Assembly: GCF_041765605.1 (NCBI RefSeq)
Contig: NZ_CP168900.1
Location: 2,558,001 to 2,622,000, forward strand
DNA from: Listeria monocytogenes
GTDB taxonomy: Bacteria > Bacillota > Bacilli > Lactobacillales > Listeriaceae
DNA: 64,000 bases
Direction of reading: 5' to 3'
The notes below the pieces were generated by a model, which saw nothing but the letters and a program-made list of their open reading frames with translations, was not told the origin of the DNA and ran no database searches. Position numbers and translations under genes: made by a program. Shown piece after piece: positions 27,637 to 42,672 of the stretch (its first letter is position 1; the number at the start of each line of letters is the position of its first letter).

Positions 27637-28458
27637 TTAATCTAAAATTTGTACTTTGACTTGTTTTACGCCCCAGTTATTAACTTCTTGTACTGAGTTT
27701 AAGTGTACATCAATTTTATTTCCTTTAATCGCACCACCAGTGTCGGCTGCAATTGCTTGTCCGTAACCTTCAACATAAACTTTTGAACCTAAAGGAATAA
27801 CAGATGGATCAACTGCAATTACGCGTGAATTATCATTTAAATCAATTCCAGTCGCTGTCATATGACTCATTCCAGGCTCAGATTTACTGTATGCTGTTGC
27901 AGTTACAGTTAACTCTTTTGAAACATTCCCTTGTGCTGATGAAGAACTGTTTGAAGAAGCTTCATTAGAAGAAGTTGATTTTTGAGTTGCTGGAGCTGCT
28001 TTTTCTTCTTTCGGTTGCTCTGTTACTTTATTATTAGCTGAATTATTGGCTGTTGCATTATTTTCACTTGCTTCTACTTTATTACCAATAGATAATTTTT
28101 GACCAACTATTATTAAATCAGAAGAAAGATTATTCCAAGATTTTAATTGGTTAACTGTTACACCATTATCAATGGCGATGTGTCCAAGTGTGTCTCCTGC
28201 AACAACTGTGTATTCAGAATTGTTATTAGTAGTTGCTTTTTTCTCACTACCATTTACTTGCAATGTTTGGTTCGGAAAAATAATGTCAGAACTCAAATTG
28301 TTATCTTCTTTCAATTGTTTTATAGAGACATTATTTTCATTTGAGATTTTCCATAGTGAATCACCATCTTGCACTTTATACTCAGCTGCAAAAGCTTGAG
28401 TTGAACCAGATCCTGCAATAATTAAACCAGCCGCAATGGCTACTACTGTTTTTTTCAT
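27637..28458 (-). CDS. Secreted LysM-3D domain protein (YocH-like)
   Basis: Signal peptide of 25 residues (ends AFAA), two LysM domains (YKVQDGDSLWKIS and YTVVAGDTLGHIA), a Ser/Asn/Glu linker, and a C-terminal 3D domain with VIPLGSKVYV and ADTGGAIKG carrying the three conserved aspartates. The 3D fold is the lytic transglycosylase-like core of Rpf/YocH proteins, so it is probably a muralytic enzyme held to peptidoglycan by LysM. The chosen ATG at 28456-28458 has GGAGGG upstream; the longer frame to 28503 does not. Length 273 residues. It is monocistronic. Confidence 0.9.
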   Translation of the reverse strand: MKKTVVAIAAGLIIAGSGSTQAFAAEYKVQDGDSLWKISNENNVSIKQLKEDNNLSSDIIFPNQTLQVNGSEKKATTNNNSEYTVVAGDTLGHIAIDNGVTVNQLKSWNNLSSDLIIVGQKLSIGNKVEASENNATANNSANNKVTEQPKEEKAAPATQKSTSSNEASSNSSSSAQGNVSKELTVTATAYSKSEPGMSHMTATGIDLNDNSRVIAVDPSVIPLGSKVYVEGYGQAIAADTGGAIKGNKIDVHLNSVQEVNNWGVKQVKVQILD

Positions 28459-28847
28459 GTAATTATTTCCCTCCTTGATAACTTTCGAGAATAATCGTAC
28501 CATACGAAACTAGCAGCTTGGTTACTAAAAAATTAAGCATGTATGACACGCGTTCAAATAGTATCCGTTTTCCTGCAATATTTGTAAATTGCCTTTATTG
28601 TCTGATTTCTCATTACTACAGGTTTTATTTCTAGCAAACTCGTGTTAACAAAGCTCACTGTGATGGTTTAAGCTCTTAGTAAAAGCCTTCTAAATCATTC
28701 AATAAGTGAACTAAAATTGTAAACTAGTAAGAATTGGAAAATTTTTCCATTACAATTAGAAGCATTAATTTTCCCTTTTTGCTGTTATTTAAGCAGGATT
28801 CTTTGAAAACCATTATGAAATACGGCTCTTTATAACAAAATATTACA
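28459..28847. other. Intergenic region upstream of the 3D protein gene
   Basis: About 390 bp with no supported gene. It contains the leader and promoter of the 3D protein; I could not fix a -35/-10 pair and found no convincing WalR repeat. No terminator is visible after ssb. Confidence 0.4.
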
Positions 28848-29213
28848 TTATTCATCCTCTTCTTGTGGGATATTAATTACTCTTTCATCTTTATTTCTAC
28901 TAGAGAGATAACGAATCTGGTGGACTAAAACCTCAGTAATATAGATTTTCTGTTCTTCTTTATTAAGATAATTGCGCGACTGCAGCTCACCAACAACTCC
29001 TACTAATTGTCCTTTACTACAGAATTCTGCAGTGGCTTCTGCTCTTTTACCCCAAATCACGCATTGAATAAAATCAGCATCATTATCTATCCGTTTATTT
29101 TTACCAAAACGATTTAAAGCAAGTGTTAAGTTCAACACGGCTCTGTCCTCCGTAGTCCACTTCAATTCTGGTTCCTTTGTTAATCTGCCTACTAAAGTTA
29201 CTTGATTAATCAT
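28848..29213 (-). CDS. ssbB: Small single-stranded DNA-binding protein (SsbB/YwpH-like)
   Basis: A single OB-fold SSB (MINQVTLVGRLTKEPELKWT, FIQCVIWGKRAEATAEFCSKGQLVGVVGELQSR) of 121 residues. It lacks the long Gly/Gln-rich tail of the replicative Ssb, though it ends in an acidic stretch (NIPQEEDE). In B. subtilis the short SsbB (YwpH) is a competence protein under ComK that protects incoming single strands; its gene lies near fabZ and mbl, as here. A near-consensus sigma-A promoter and four ComK-type AT boxes lie upstream. Confidence 0.88.
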   Translation of the reverse strand: MINQVTLVGRLTKEPELKWTTEDRAVLNLTLALNRFGKNKRIDNDADFIQCVIWGKRAEATAEFCSKGQLVGVVGELQSRNYLNKEEQKIYITEVLVHQIRYLSSRNKDERVINIPQEEDE

Positions 29214-29243
29214 GTAATCGCCTCTTTCTTTTGGTGTATAGCG

Positions 29244-29272
29244 ATTATATTAGATAAAAATTTTATTGTAAA
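29244..29272 (-). promoter_or_regulatory. Sigma-A promoter of ssbB
   Basis: TTTACA (29267-29272), a 17-bp spacer and TATAAT (29244-29249) on the minus strand, 30 bp before the ATG. The -35 lies just downstream of the first AT box. Confidence 0.8.
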
Positions 29273-29278
29273 ATAGCT

Positions 29279-29378
29279 AAAACTGCATTTTCACCATAGG
29301 TATAGTGTCCAAAATGCTACTTTTAACTAAGAGAAAAATAGCATTTTAAGGGAGCAAATCAGCTCAAAATACTATTTT
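29279..29378 (-). promoter_or_regulatory. Cluster of four ComK-type AT boxes upstream of ssbB
   Basis: AAAA-CTGCA-TTTT (29279-29291), AAAT-GCTAC-TTTT (29312-29324), AAAA-TAGCA-TTTT (29335-29347) and AAAA-TACTA-TTTT (29366-29378). Three are perfect AAAA-N5-TTTT half-sites. The last two are separated by exactly 18 bp, a known ComK spacing. Boxes are listed as read on the plus strand; the motif is palindromic. Confidence 0.65.
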
Positions 29379-29422
29379 ACGTCTTTGAAACTTTTTTAAA
29401 CTGATGCTATTCTGAGAACATG

Positions 29423-29456
29423 AAAAAAGCACTAAAACCCATTTGGGCTTCAGTGC
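29423..29456 (-). terminator. Terminator of fabZ
   Basis: 12-bp stem GCACTGAAGCCC / GGGTTTTAGTGC (two G-U pairs) and TTTTTTC on the minus strand, 9 bp after the fabZ stop. Confidence 0.9.
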
Positions 29457-29464
29457 CAATCATT

Positions 29465-29899
29465 TTATTTAGGTAGGTCTGATAGAGCGAACATAATTTC
29501 AGCTTCACAAACCAAATCGCCTTCTACTGTTGCTTTAACTTTTGCTTTTGCAATTGCGCCTCTCATACGAGTAATCTCAGCTTCAAGGAGTAATTGATCA
29601 CCTGGAACAACTTGGCGTTTAAAACGACAACCATCAATCCCAGCAAATAAACCAATCTTGCCTTTATTAGCTTCATTTTGCATCATTGCAATCCCACTTG
29701 TTTGCGCTAAAGCTTCTACTATTAATACGCCTGGCATTACAGGATACTCAGGAAAGTGTCCATTAAAAAATTCTTCGTTTGCTGTAACGTTTTTAATAGC
29801 AGTAACTTTTTTACCGTCTTCAACAGAAATAACTCTATCTACTAACAAAAATGGATAACGATGAGGCAAAATTTCTTTGATTTTCTTAATATCTAACAT
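29465..29899 (-). CDS. fabZ: 3-hydroxyacyl-[ACP] dehydratase FabZ
   Basis: Hot-dog-fold dehydratase of type II fatty acid synthesis. Residues [14 protein letters not shown] and the active site [19 protein letters not shown], with catalytic His and Glu, define the family. Two ATG codons lie six bases apart; GGGGG abuts the first (29905) and is six bases from the second (29897-29899), so I use the second, giving 144 residues. It follows mbl by 15 bp and ends in a terminator. Confidence 0.95.
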
Positions 29900-29920
29900 G
29901 TACATCCCCCAAATTCAACT

Positions 29921-30916
29921 TTAGAATCTATTACGTTTTTTATTTGTAAGTGAGTCAAGTAAAATGCCAGTACCAAGTGCTACTACATCTAAAGGATTCT
30001 CTGTAATTAAAACTGGAACTTTCAATTGTTCAGACATTAACTCATCTAAACCGTGTAGCAACGAACCGCCGCCTGTCATGATAATTCCTCTATCAATAAT
30101 ATCTGCTGAAAGCTCTGGAGGTGTTTGTTCCAAGACTTGTTTAGCAGCTAGTACCATTAGGTGTAATGAATCGTGAATCGCTTCTTCTACTTCAGAACTT
30201 GTAATAGAAATTGTTTTTGGTAAGCCGCTCACTAAATCTCTACCACGAATTTCCATTTTTTCTTCTTTAGCGCCTTGATTTGCAGTACCGATTGTTACTT
30301 TAATATTTTCAGCTGTTCTTTCACCAATAAGTACATTATATTTACGTTTAACATAATTTAAGATATCTGTGTCCCATTTGTTACCAGCGACTTTCACTGA
30401 TTGGCTAGTTACGATATCACCCATGGAAAGTACAGCAACATCTGCAGTACCGCCACCAATATCAATAATCATGTTACCAGAAGGCTCAAAAATATCCATT
30501 CCAGCACCAATTGCCGCAACTTTAGGTTCTTCTTCTAAGAATACTTGTTTTCCACCACTTTTTTCAGCAACTTCGCGAATTGCTTTTTGCTCGACAGAAG
30601 TAATATTTGTTGGACAACAAATTAAAATACGTGGCCGTGAAAAAAAGGTTTTTAAATTTAACTTTTGGATGAAGAAGCGTAGCATTTCTTGAACAATATC
30701 AAAGTCAGCGATAACCCCATCTTTCATAGGTTTAATTGCTGTAATGTCTCCTGGAGTTCTACCAACCATATCTCTTGCTTCTGCTCCAACAGCTAAAACT
30801 TGTCCCGTCTTATTGTTAATAGCGACAACTGCCGGTTCATTAACGACGATTCCTCTTCCTTTAACATGAATTAATACATTGGCTGTACCTAAATCGATAC
30901 CAACATCTTTTGCCAT
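29921..30916 (-). CDS. mbl: MreB-like cytoskeletal protein Mbl
   Basis: Actin-like ATPase that forms membrane-bound filaments guiding cylindrical wall synthesis. Residues GIDLGTANVLI (phosphate 1), DIGGGTADVAVLS (phosphate 2) and MTGGGSLLHGLDEL (adenosine motif) are present. The 331 residues match. It is Mbl rather than MreB by position with fabZ downstream and murA upstream, as in B. subtilis. A terminator separates it from murA. Confidence 0.93.
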   Translation of the reverse strand: MAKDVGIDLGTANVLIHVKGRGIVVNEPAVVAINNKTGQVLAVGAEARDMVGRTPGDITAIKPMKDGVIADFDIVQEMLRFFIQKLNLKTFFSRPRILICCPTNITSVEQKAIREVAEKSGGKQVFLEEEPKVAAIGAGMDIFEPSGNMIIDIGGGTADVAVLSMGDIVTSQSVKVAGNKWDTDILNYVKRKYNVLIGERTAENIKVTIGTANQGAKEEKMEIRGRDLVSGLPKTISITSSEVEEAIHDSLHLMVLAAKQVLEQTPPELSADIIDRGIIMTGGGSLLHGLDELMSEQLKVPVLITENPLDVVALGTGILLDSLTNKKRNRF

Positions 30917-31035
30917 TTACATTTTAACTCCTTTCGTGGTGTACACCTAATTTTACATCTCATTCTGAATTATAGCATAATTTATGTAAGGCTGAAATGT
31001 ATATTTTATGACAACATAGATTTTTTCACGTCAAA

Positions 31036-31067
31036 TAAAAAAACCGCATCAGAAAGATACGGTTTTT
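31036..31067 (-). terminator. Terminator of murA
   Basis: AAAAACCGTATC / GATGCGGTTTTT stem (one G-U pair) with a 5-base loop and a run of seven T on the minus strand. Confidence 0.92.
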
Positions 31068-31078
31068 AACATTTAAAA

Positions 31079-32371
31079 TTAGAATAATGATGCTAAATTT
31101 GTTACATCAATTTTGGAATCATCTACACGTTCTACATCCGCACCAAGCGCTTGTAGTTTTCCGTGGAAATTATTGTATCCACGATCAAGATATTTTAATT
31201 CCGTAACTTGTGTATAACCATCTGCAACCAAACCAGCAAGAATAAGCGCTGCTGCTGCACGTAAATCTGTTGCTGCAACTTCTGCTCCTTGTAGTTTAGC
31301 TGGACCAGAAATAATAACAGAATGTCCTTCAATTTTCATGTCAGCATTCATTCTACGCATTTCTTCTACATGCATAAAACGATTTTCAAAAACAGTTTCT
31401 GTCATAATGCTTGTACCTTCACTCAACATTTGAATAACCATCATTTGCGATTGCATATCCGTTGGGAATCCTGGATGTGGCATCGTTTTAACATCGACAG
31501 CTTTTAATTTATCAGGGCCAATTACACGAATTCCGTTCTCTTCTTCGATAATTTGAACGCCCATTTCTTCAAGTTTAGCAATTAACGAACTAATATGTTC
31601 AGGAACTGCATCTTCAATTAAGACATTTCCTCCAGTAATCGCAGCAGCAATCATAAATGTTCCTGCTTCAATACGGTCTGGAATAATAGAATGTTCAGTA
31701 GCAGTTAGTTCTTTAACGCCTTCAATACGAATTACTTCTGTTCCCGCACCAATAACTCGTGCACCCATTTGGTTAAGGAAGTTTGCTAAGTCAACAATTT
31801 CAGGTTCGCGAGCAACGTTTTCAATGACTGTAGTACCTTCTGCAAGGGTCGCAGCCATCATAATATTTTGCGTTGCACCAACACTTGGGAAATCTAAGTA
31901 TACTTTTGCACCTACTAATTTTTCGGCAGTTGCTTCAATATAACCATTTTCAATTTTCACTACTGCGCCCATTGCTTCAAAACCTTTTAAATGTAAATCA
32001 ACGGGTCTAGAACCAATTGCACATCCACCAGGTAAAGCTACACGTGCTGAACCAGTACGAGCTAAAAGTGGTCCCATGACAACAATAGAAGCACGCATTT
32101 TACGAACGTACTCAAAAGGTGCATCAGAAGTGATTTCTCCTGTTGCATCAACTGTTACTTCATCATTTACAAAAGAAACATCTGCATTTAGATATTTAAG
32201 AACCTCATTAATTGTGAATACATCAGACAAATTTGGGACATTTTTTAATACGCTAGTACCTTTACTCGCAAGTAATGTAGCAGCTATTACCGGTAATACA
32301 GCATTTTTGGCACCTTCCATTTTTACAGAACCATTTAACTGTTTTCCACCGCGTACAATAATTTTTTCCAA
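31079..32371 (-). CDS. murA: UDP-GlcNAc 1-carboxyvinyltransferase MurA
   Basis: Catalyses the first committed step of peptidoglycan synthesis, adding enolpyruvate from PEP to UDP-GlcNAc in the cytoplasm. The fosfomycin-reactive Cys117 is in [12 protein letters not shown], Lys22 and Asn23 in GAKNAVLPV. The 430 residues are normal. A paralogue, murZ, lies at 54-55 kb. In Listeria this copy is the essential one and a substrate of ClpCP proteolysis. It follows the small ywzB-like gene at a 180-bp distance. Confidence 0.95.
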   Translation of the reverse strand: MEKIIVRGGKQLNGSVKMEGAKNAVLPVIAATLLASKGTSVLKNVPNLSDVFTINEVLKYLNADVSFVNDEVTVDATGEITSDAPFEYVRKMRASIVVMGPLLARTGSARVALPGGCAIGSRPVDLHLKGFEAMGAVVKIENGYIEATAEKLVGAKVYLDFPSVGATQNIMMAATLAEGTTVIENVAREPEIVDLANFLNQMGARVIGAGTEVIRIEGVKELTATEHSIIPDRIEAGTFMIAAAITGGNVLIEDAVPEHISSLIAKLEEMGVQIIEEENGIRVIGPDKLKAVDVKTMPHPGFPTDMQSQMMVIQMLSEGTSIMTETVFENRFMHVEEMRRMNADMKIEGHSVIISGPAKLQGAEVAATDLRAAAALILAGLVADGYTQVTELKYLDRGYNNFHGKLQALGADVERVDDSKIDVTNLASLF

Positions 32372-32552
32372 AAAGAACCCCTCCGCGTTACTAATAACTA
32401 AATCATTTATCGAATTTTATTAATCAAAATTTAAATTTAAAACATATCTAAGTAATTCTACCACTTATCACCCTAAAATATCAACTGATTTTAACGTAAT
32501 ATTAAAGTTGTTATAAGCTTCTATTAATTTTTTCCTACTACAATACCTTTTT

Positions 32553-32789
32553 CTAACCAAAAAAGTTAATTAACTGTTTAGAAGCTGCTAAATAATCTAA
32601 GAAAAAATTGCTTAATGTATAACCTAATACAATCGAAATAATCACGAATAACAATCTAGCTTGAGTTACATGATTTTTCTTGATGAACTTCTCATAATTA
32701 ATGGCTTGCAGTGCCCAAAAAGTAATAACTATAAATAGTAAATGGGAAATGATGATGACATATGGTGATTCCATAATAATATTATACAT
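32553..32789 (-). CDS. DUF1146-family small membrane protein (YwzB-like)
   Basis: A 78-residue protein with two hydrophobic helices (about 10-32 and 45-67) separated by a basic loop (NYEKFIKKNHVTQAR). YwzB homologues occur next to atp and murA in Bacillus, as here; the function is unknown. The start at ATG 32787-32789 has AGGAG seven bases upstream; the longer frame to 32804 does not. It lies between the atp terminator and murA. Confidence 0.82.
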   Translation of the reverse strand: MYNIIMESPYVIIISHLLFIVITFWALQAINYEKFIKKNHVTQARLLFVIISIVLGYTLSNFFLDYLAASKQLINFFG

Positions 32790-32869
32790 GCGTTCGCTCC
32801 TCATATTTCGCTACTCCTCATTTTAACAAATACTGTTAGGAAAAAACAGTTAATACACTTATAAGCATA

Positions 32870-32900
32870 CAAAAACTCCCTGATACTATGATCAGGGAGT
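32870..32900 (-). terminator. Terminator of the atp operon
   Basis: Perfect 10-bp stem ACTCCCTGAT / ATCAGGGAGT with a 6-base loop and TTTTTG on the minus strand, shortly after the atpC stop. Confidence 0.92.
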
Positions 32901-32910
32901 AATATAATTA

Positions 32911-33333
<423 letters not shown>

Positions 33334-33336
33334 TTA

Positions 33337-34776
<1,440 letters not shown>

Positions 34777-34818
34777 TTACCTTCCCATTTATAGGGACGT
34801 TACAAGAAACGCCGACTT

Positions 34819-35697
<879 letters not shown>

Positions 35698-35728
35698 TCA
35701 CCACCTTTGAATTTATTCCGAGTCTAAA

Positions 35729-37258
<1,530 letters not shown>

Positions 37259-37269
37259 TTAAACGGAAA

Positions 37270-38318
<1,049 letters not shown>

Positions 38319-38405
38319 GCCAGTTTCACTCCTTTCTATACATTCGCTTGAATTATTCGTTCAAAACGAAAGAGATGAGGTTTGATTTCCTCAACTTCCT
38401 TCAAA

Positions 38406-38636
<231 letters not shown>

Positions 38637-38695
38637 CTAATTTTTCTAAATATTATTTTTTATTACTTTTATAAATGACTTATTTGAAAGTTAGT

Positions 38696-39412
<717 letters not shown>

Positions 39413-39418
39413 TTAGGT

Positions 39419-39817
39419 TCACCCCTCTCTTTTTAAAAACTTTTTTCTGCGGTACATGGAATACACAAAAAAATCTAGAAAAATAATTGCATATGCAAGC
39501 CCAAGTCCGATTACCATGCTATAAACATGAAAATATTCCGGCAGTTGCGTCGCTATAATAGTAGCAAATAACACGCTCCCCATTCTAAATGGCATTCCCA
39601 TACCATAAAAAGAACGATTTTCAGCCAAAGCTCTAGTCATTGATTGTGTACGCCTCATTAATAGCCAGTAGTTAAACCAGCCGACGATTAAACCCAACTT
39701 AAGTCCCAAGAAAATATGTATATATGGGGTTAAAAACCATCCACAAAGACAAACAGCAATAAAAAGAACCATATACTTTTGATGACGATGATACATGCCA
39801 ATTAGCGATTCTAACAT
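39419..39817 (-). CDS. atpI: ATP synthase protein I
   Basis: Small membrane protein with four helices, which aids Fo c-ring assembly or magnesium handling; sequence conservation in the family is low, so the call rests on size, topology and position as first gene of atp. I start at ATG 39815-39817 (MLESLIGMYHR, 132 residues) behind AAGGAT; the frame extends to 39868 but without a ribosome site. It ends 6 bp before atpB. A good promoter lies 160 bp upstream. Confidence 0.88.
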   Translation of the reverse strand: MLESLIGMYHRHQKYMVLFIAVCLCGWFLTPYIHIFLGLKLGLIVGWFNYWLLMRRTQSMTRALAENRSFYGMGMPFRMGSVLFATIIATQLPEYFHVYSMVIGLGLAYAIIFLDFFVYSMYRRKKFLKREG

Positions 39818-39973
39818 TCGGGGCGCAATCCTTTCTTTTTCAAAAGATTTTTCTTTCCAGATGACCATTTTGAAATCTCAGGGAGTAAGTTTGGTTTGTG
39901 AAAACAAGCACATTTCCCCCAATTCATCCCAATCCCAAACACACATGAAAGCCTTATCAGCGTGTCAGTTCTT

Positions 39974-40003
39974 AGCATACAACAGCCAAAAGAGAAAAGT
40001 CAA
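39974..40003 (-). promoter_or_regulatory. Sigma-A promoter of the atp operon
   Basis: TTGACT (39998-40003), an 18-bp spacer and TATGCT (39974-39979) on the minus strand, about 160 bp before atpI. The leader contains G-rich runs (GGGATTGGGATG, TTGGGGG) but no hairpin I can support. Confidence 0.75.
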
Positions 40004-40597
40004 TACACTTTCACAAATTGTGTGTACATCTACTACTAATAGTACCACAATCGGACCCATCCATAAAAGAATAGCCTATTATTTCTGAGATTTTTTTGAT
40101 TTCAAAATCTATCTGTTTCCTAGATTGCCTCGCCAGAATTATTTTTGTCCATTTAACAGCAACCAACACCTCCGTAATCATTGGAAAAACTAGTTGACCG
40201 TTCGTGTGTTATTTCACAAAAAAGGCCAAAACCACTTTCTTTCGCACAAATAAAAAAACTTCTACCACTATTGGTAAAAGAATTCGATACGATTATTCGC
40301 AAATTTCGCGACCGAAAGTTCTTTTCCCAAGAAAAAGAACGGAAAAAACAGCCGGACTCACTTATCATGAGCTGCATTTTGATATAGAGTGCCCGTATAA
40401 ATTCCAATTCAGTCAACGCAAACCTAGCGTCGGCGGGATTGTAGTGAATACTGAGCGCAGTCTTCTATCCCTATGCTAAAACAAGCTATTTTTTGGGCTC
40501 TTATATTAATAACATTGACCATCTTATCACATGTAACATAAAAGAACTAGTGAAAATCGAGCGTGTAACATATCTGTAACAATAAGGCGCTTTCATT
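40004..40597. other. About 600 bp without a supported gene between mnaA and the atp promoter
   Basis: Open frames exist on both strands (minus 40153-40416 from a TTG; plus 40204-40479 from a GTG), but neither has a proper ribosome site or a recognisable family. The minus frame ends in NDYGGVGCC just before a good GGAGGTG that is not followed by a plausible gene; a short hydrophobic frame (MGPIVVLLVVD...) reaches toward the atp promoter. A GGGAT...ATCCC repeat encloses a smaller ACTG-agcg-CAGT hairpin around 40436-40472. A decayed gene, an atpZ-like remnant or an untranslated RNA are all possible. Confidence 0.35.
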
Positions 40598-40638
40598 ATA
40601 AAAAAAGAAGAAAACTAGACTTTTAACGCCTAGTTTTC
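40598..40638 (-). terminator. Terminator of mnaA
   Basis: GAAAACTAG / CTAGTTTTC stem with an 11-base loop followed by TTCTTTTTTT on the minus strand. Confidence 0.88.
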
Positions 40639-40647
40639 CGCTATGTT

Positions 40648-41787
40648 TTACACGACAAAATCTTCTGGTCGTCCCGTTTTTTCAAACTGACTTTTGATTG
40701 CTGCTAAAATTCGATTAGCTGCAAATCCATCACCGTATGGGTTAGCTGCGCGCGCCATTTTGTCATGATTTTCTTTATTATCAAGTAAATCCAATGCCTC
40801 TTTAATTAGATTTTCTTTATTTGTTCCGATTAATTTTAACGTCCCTGCTTCGATTCCTTCTGGGCGCTCTGTCGTATCACGTAAAACTAAAACTGGCACG
40901 CCCATGCCTGGAGCTTCTTCTTGAACGCCGCCTGAATCAGTAAACACAAGATAAGATTTGCGCAAGAAATTATGAAAATCAATCGCATCTAATGGTTCGA
41001 TTAAATGAATACGTTCGTGTCCGCCTAAAATGCTCATTGCTTTTTCCCTAACAGCTGGATTCAAATGCATCGGGTACACAAGTTCAACGTCCTCACGACT
41101 TTCCACGATTTCTCGAACCGCTTCAAACATCCCTTGCATCGGTTCGCCTAAATTTTCTCTGCGGTGAGCCGTCATAAGTATTAAACGATGGTCGCCAAGA
41201 TTTTCCAAAATTGGATGGTGGTAATCTTTTTGCACAGTTGTCTTAAGGGCATCAATAGCTGTATTCCCAGTCACAAAAATAGTAGCCGGATCTTTTCCTT
41301 CCGCAAGCAAGTTTTCTTTCGCTTGTTTAGTTGGGGAAAAGTGCATATCCGCCATAACACCTGTTAGCTGACGATTCATCTCTTCTGGAAACGGCGAATA
41401 TTTATTCCACGTTCTAAGTCCAGCTTCAACATGCCCGAGCATTTTTTGTTGATAAAAGGTAGCTAGTCCTGCCGCAAAACTTGTTGTTGTATCTCCGTGA
41501 ACTAGAACGATATCAGGATTTTCGGCAGCAATAACTTCATTAATTCCATTCATTACACGCGAAGTTATATCGGCTAAGGTTTGGCCTTTTTTCATAATAT
41601 CTAAGTCAATATCTGGTTTAATATCAAAAATCTCTAAGACTTGATCTAGCATTTCACGGTGTTGAGCTGTAATCACTACTGTTGACTCAAATGTTTCTGG
41701 TTCTTTTTCTAGTGCCAAAACGAGTGGTGCCATTTTTATTGCCTCTGGTCTTGTCCCAAAGATACTCATTACTTTGATTTTAGCCAA
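40648..41787 (-). CDS. mnaA: UDP-N-acetylglucosamine 2-epimerase (non-hydrolysing)
   Basis: Interconverts UDP-GlcNAc and UDP-ManNAc, supplying ManNAc for the teichoic acid linkage unit made by TagA. Family signatures: GTRPEAIKMAPL (10-21), HGDTTTSFAAGLA, HVEAGLRTWNKYSPFPEE, TAHRRENLG and TDSGGVQEEAP. The 379 residues are normal. The start is TTG (41785-41787), seven bases after AGGAGG. It lies after upp across a large hairpin, with the same order upp-mnaA-atp as in B. subtilis. Confidence 0.95.
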   Translation of the reverse strand: MAKIKVMSIFGTRPEAIKMAPLVLALEKEPETFESTVVITAQHREMLDQVLEIFDIKPDIDLDIMKKGQTLADITSRVMNGINEVIAAENPDIVLVHGDTTTSFAAGLATFYQQKMLGHVEAGLRTWNKYSPFPEEMNRQLTGVMADMHFSPTKQAKENLLAEGKDPATIFVTGNTAIDALKTTVQKDYHHPILENLGDHRLILMTAHRRENLGEPMQGMFEAVREIVESREDVELVYPMHLNPAVREKAMSILGGHERIHLIEPLDAIDFHNFLRKSYLVFTDSGGVQEEAPGMGVPVLVLRDTTERPEGIEAGTLKLIGTNKENLIKEALDLLDNKENHDKMARAANPYGDGFAANRILAAIKSQFEKTGRPEDFVV

Positions 41788-41810
41788 TTTCGGGCCTCCT
41801 TATAAAAAAA

Positions 41811-41897
41811 CTCCTCAGAAATAGCTCGACAAAAAATTTCCCAGCCTGTTAAAAAGCAGTACTGTTTATAATTCCTTATCTCACTATTACCGAGGAG
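41811..41897 (-). terminator. Long terminator-like hairpin between upp and mnaA
   Basis: Arms CTCCTCGGTAATAG (41884-41897) and CTATTTCTGAGGAG (41811-41824) pair with 12 of 14 positions, enclose about 60 bases, and are followed by seven T and then the AAGGAGG of mnaA. The U-run argues for termination after upp, but the large loop is unusual and could hold a regulatory fold. Confidence 0.6.
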
Positions 41898-41905
41898 ATT
41901 GTTAA

Positions 41906-42535
41906 TTATTTAGTTCCGAATAATCTATCGCCAGCATCTCCTAAGCCTGGACGGATATAACCATTTTCGTCTAACTTCTCGTCTAAACCTGCTACGTAGA
42001 TTTCTACGTCTGGATGTGCGTCTTGAAGAGCTTTAACGCCTTCAGGAGCTGCTACTAGACACATGAATTTCATGTTGCGAGCGCCGCGTTTTTTCAAGCA
42101 ATCGATAGCCATAATTGCGGAGCCGCCAGTTGCAAGCATTGGGTCTACAACGATGAAAAGACGTTCTTCCACATCAGAAGGTAGTTTTACAAAATATTCT
42201 ACTGGTTCTAGTGTATCATGGTCACGATAAAGACCTACATGCCCTACTTTTGCTGCAGGAATAAGTTTTAAAATACCATCTTGCATACCAAGACCAGCTC
42301 TTAAAATAGGAACAATCCCTAATTTTTTACCAGTAAGTGTTTTAGCAGTTGTTGTTTGTAGTGGTGTTTCTACTTGGATGTCTTCGAGTTCCATATCACG
42401 TGTAATTTCGTACGCCATTAATGTAGCGACTTCATCTACAAGTTCGCGGAATGCTTTTGTTCCCGTATTTTTATCTCGAATGATTGTTAATTTGTGTTGT
42501 ACTAGTGGGTGATTAATTACGTGTACATTTGCCAT
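41906..42535 (-). CDS. upp: Uracil phosphoribosyltransferase
   Basis: Salvages uracil to UMP with PRPP. The PRPP loop [13 protein letters not shown], the uracil site [13 protein letters not shown] at the C-terminus and [10 protein letters not shown] are all conserved. The 209 residues are standard. It follows glyA by 137 bp, with a terminator between them. Confidence 0.97.
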
Positions 42536-42623
42536 CGATTAGTTCGCTCCTTTGATATTGAAAATTTCCTTCTCTTATTGTATCAGAACAAGACACAAGT
42601 GCAAGGATTAATTTGCTATACAT

Positions 42624-42662
42624 GAAAAAAACCGGTTTTCTCTATTTTATAGAAAAAACCGG
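42624..42662 (-). terminator. Terminator of glyA
   Basis: CCGGTTTTTTCTAT / ATAGAGAAAACCGG stem (one mismatch), 3-base loop, with seven T on the minus strand, 10 bp after the glyA stop. Confidence 0.92.
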
Positions 42663-42672
42663 ATCGCTTATT

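Noticed and set aside
40153-40479. Small genes on either strand between mnaA and atp
   Set aside because: Starts are TTG or GTG without ribosome sites and the sequences resemble no family I know; kept only as an unexplained region.
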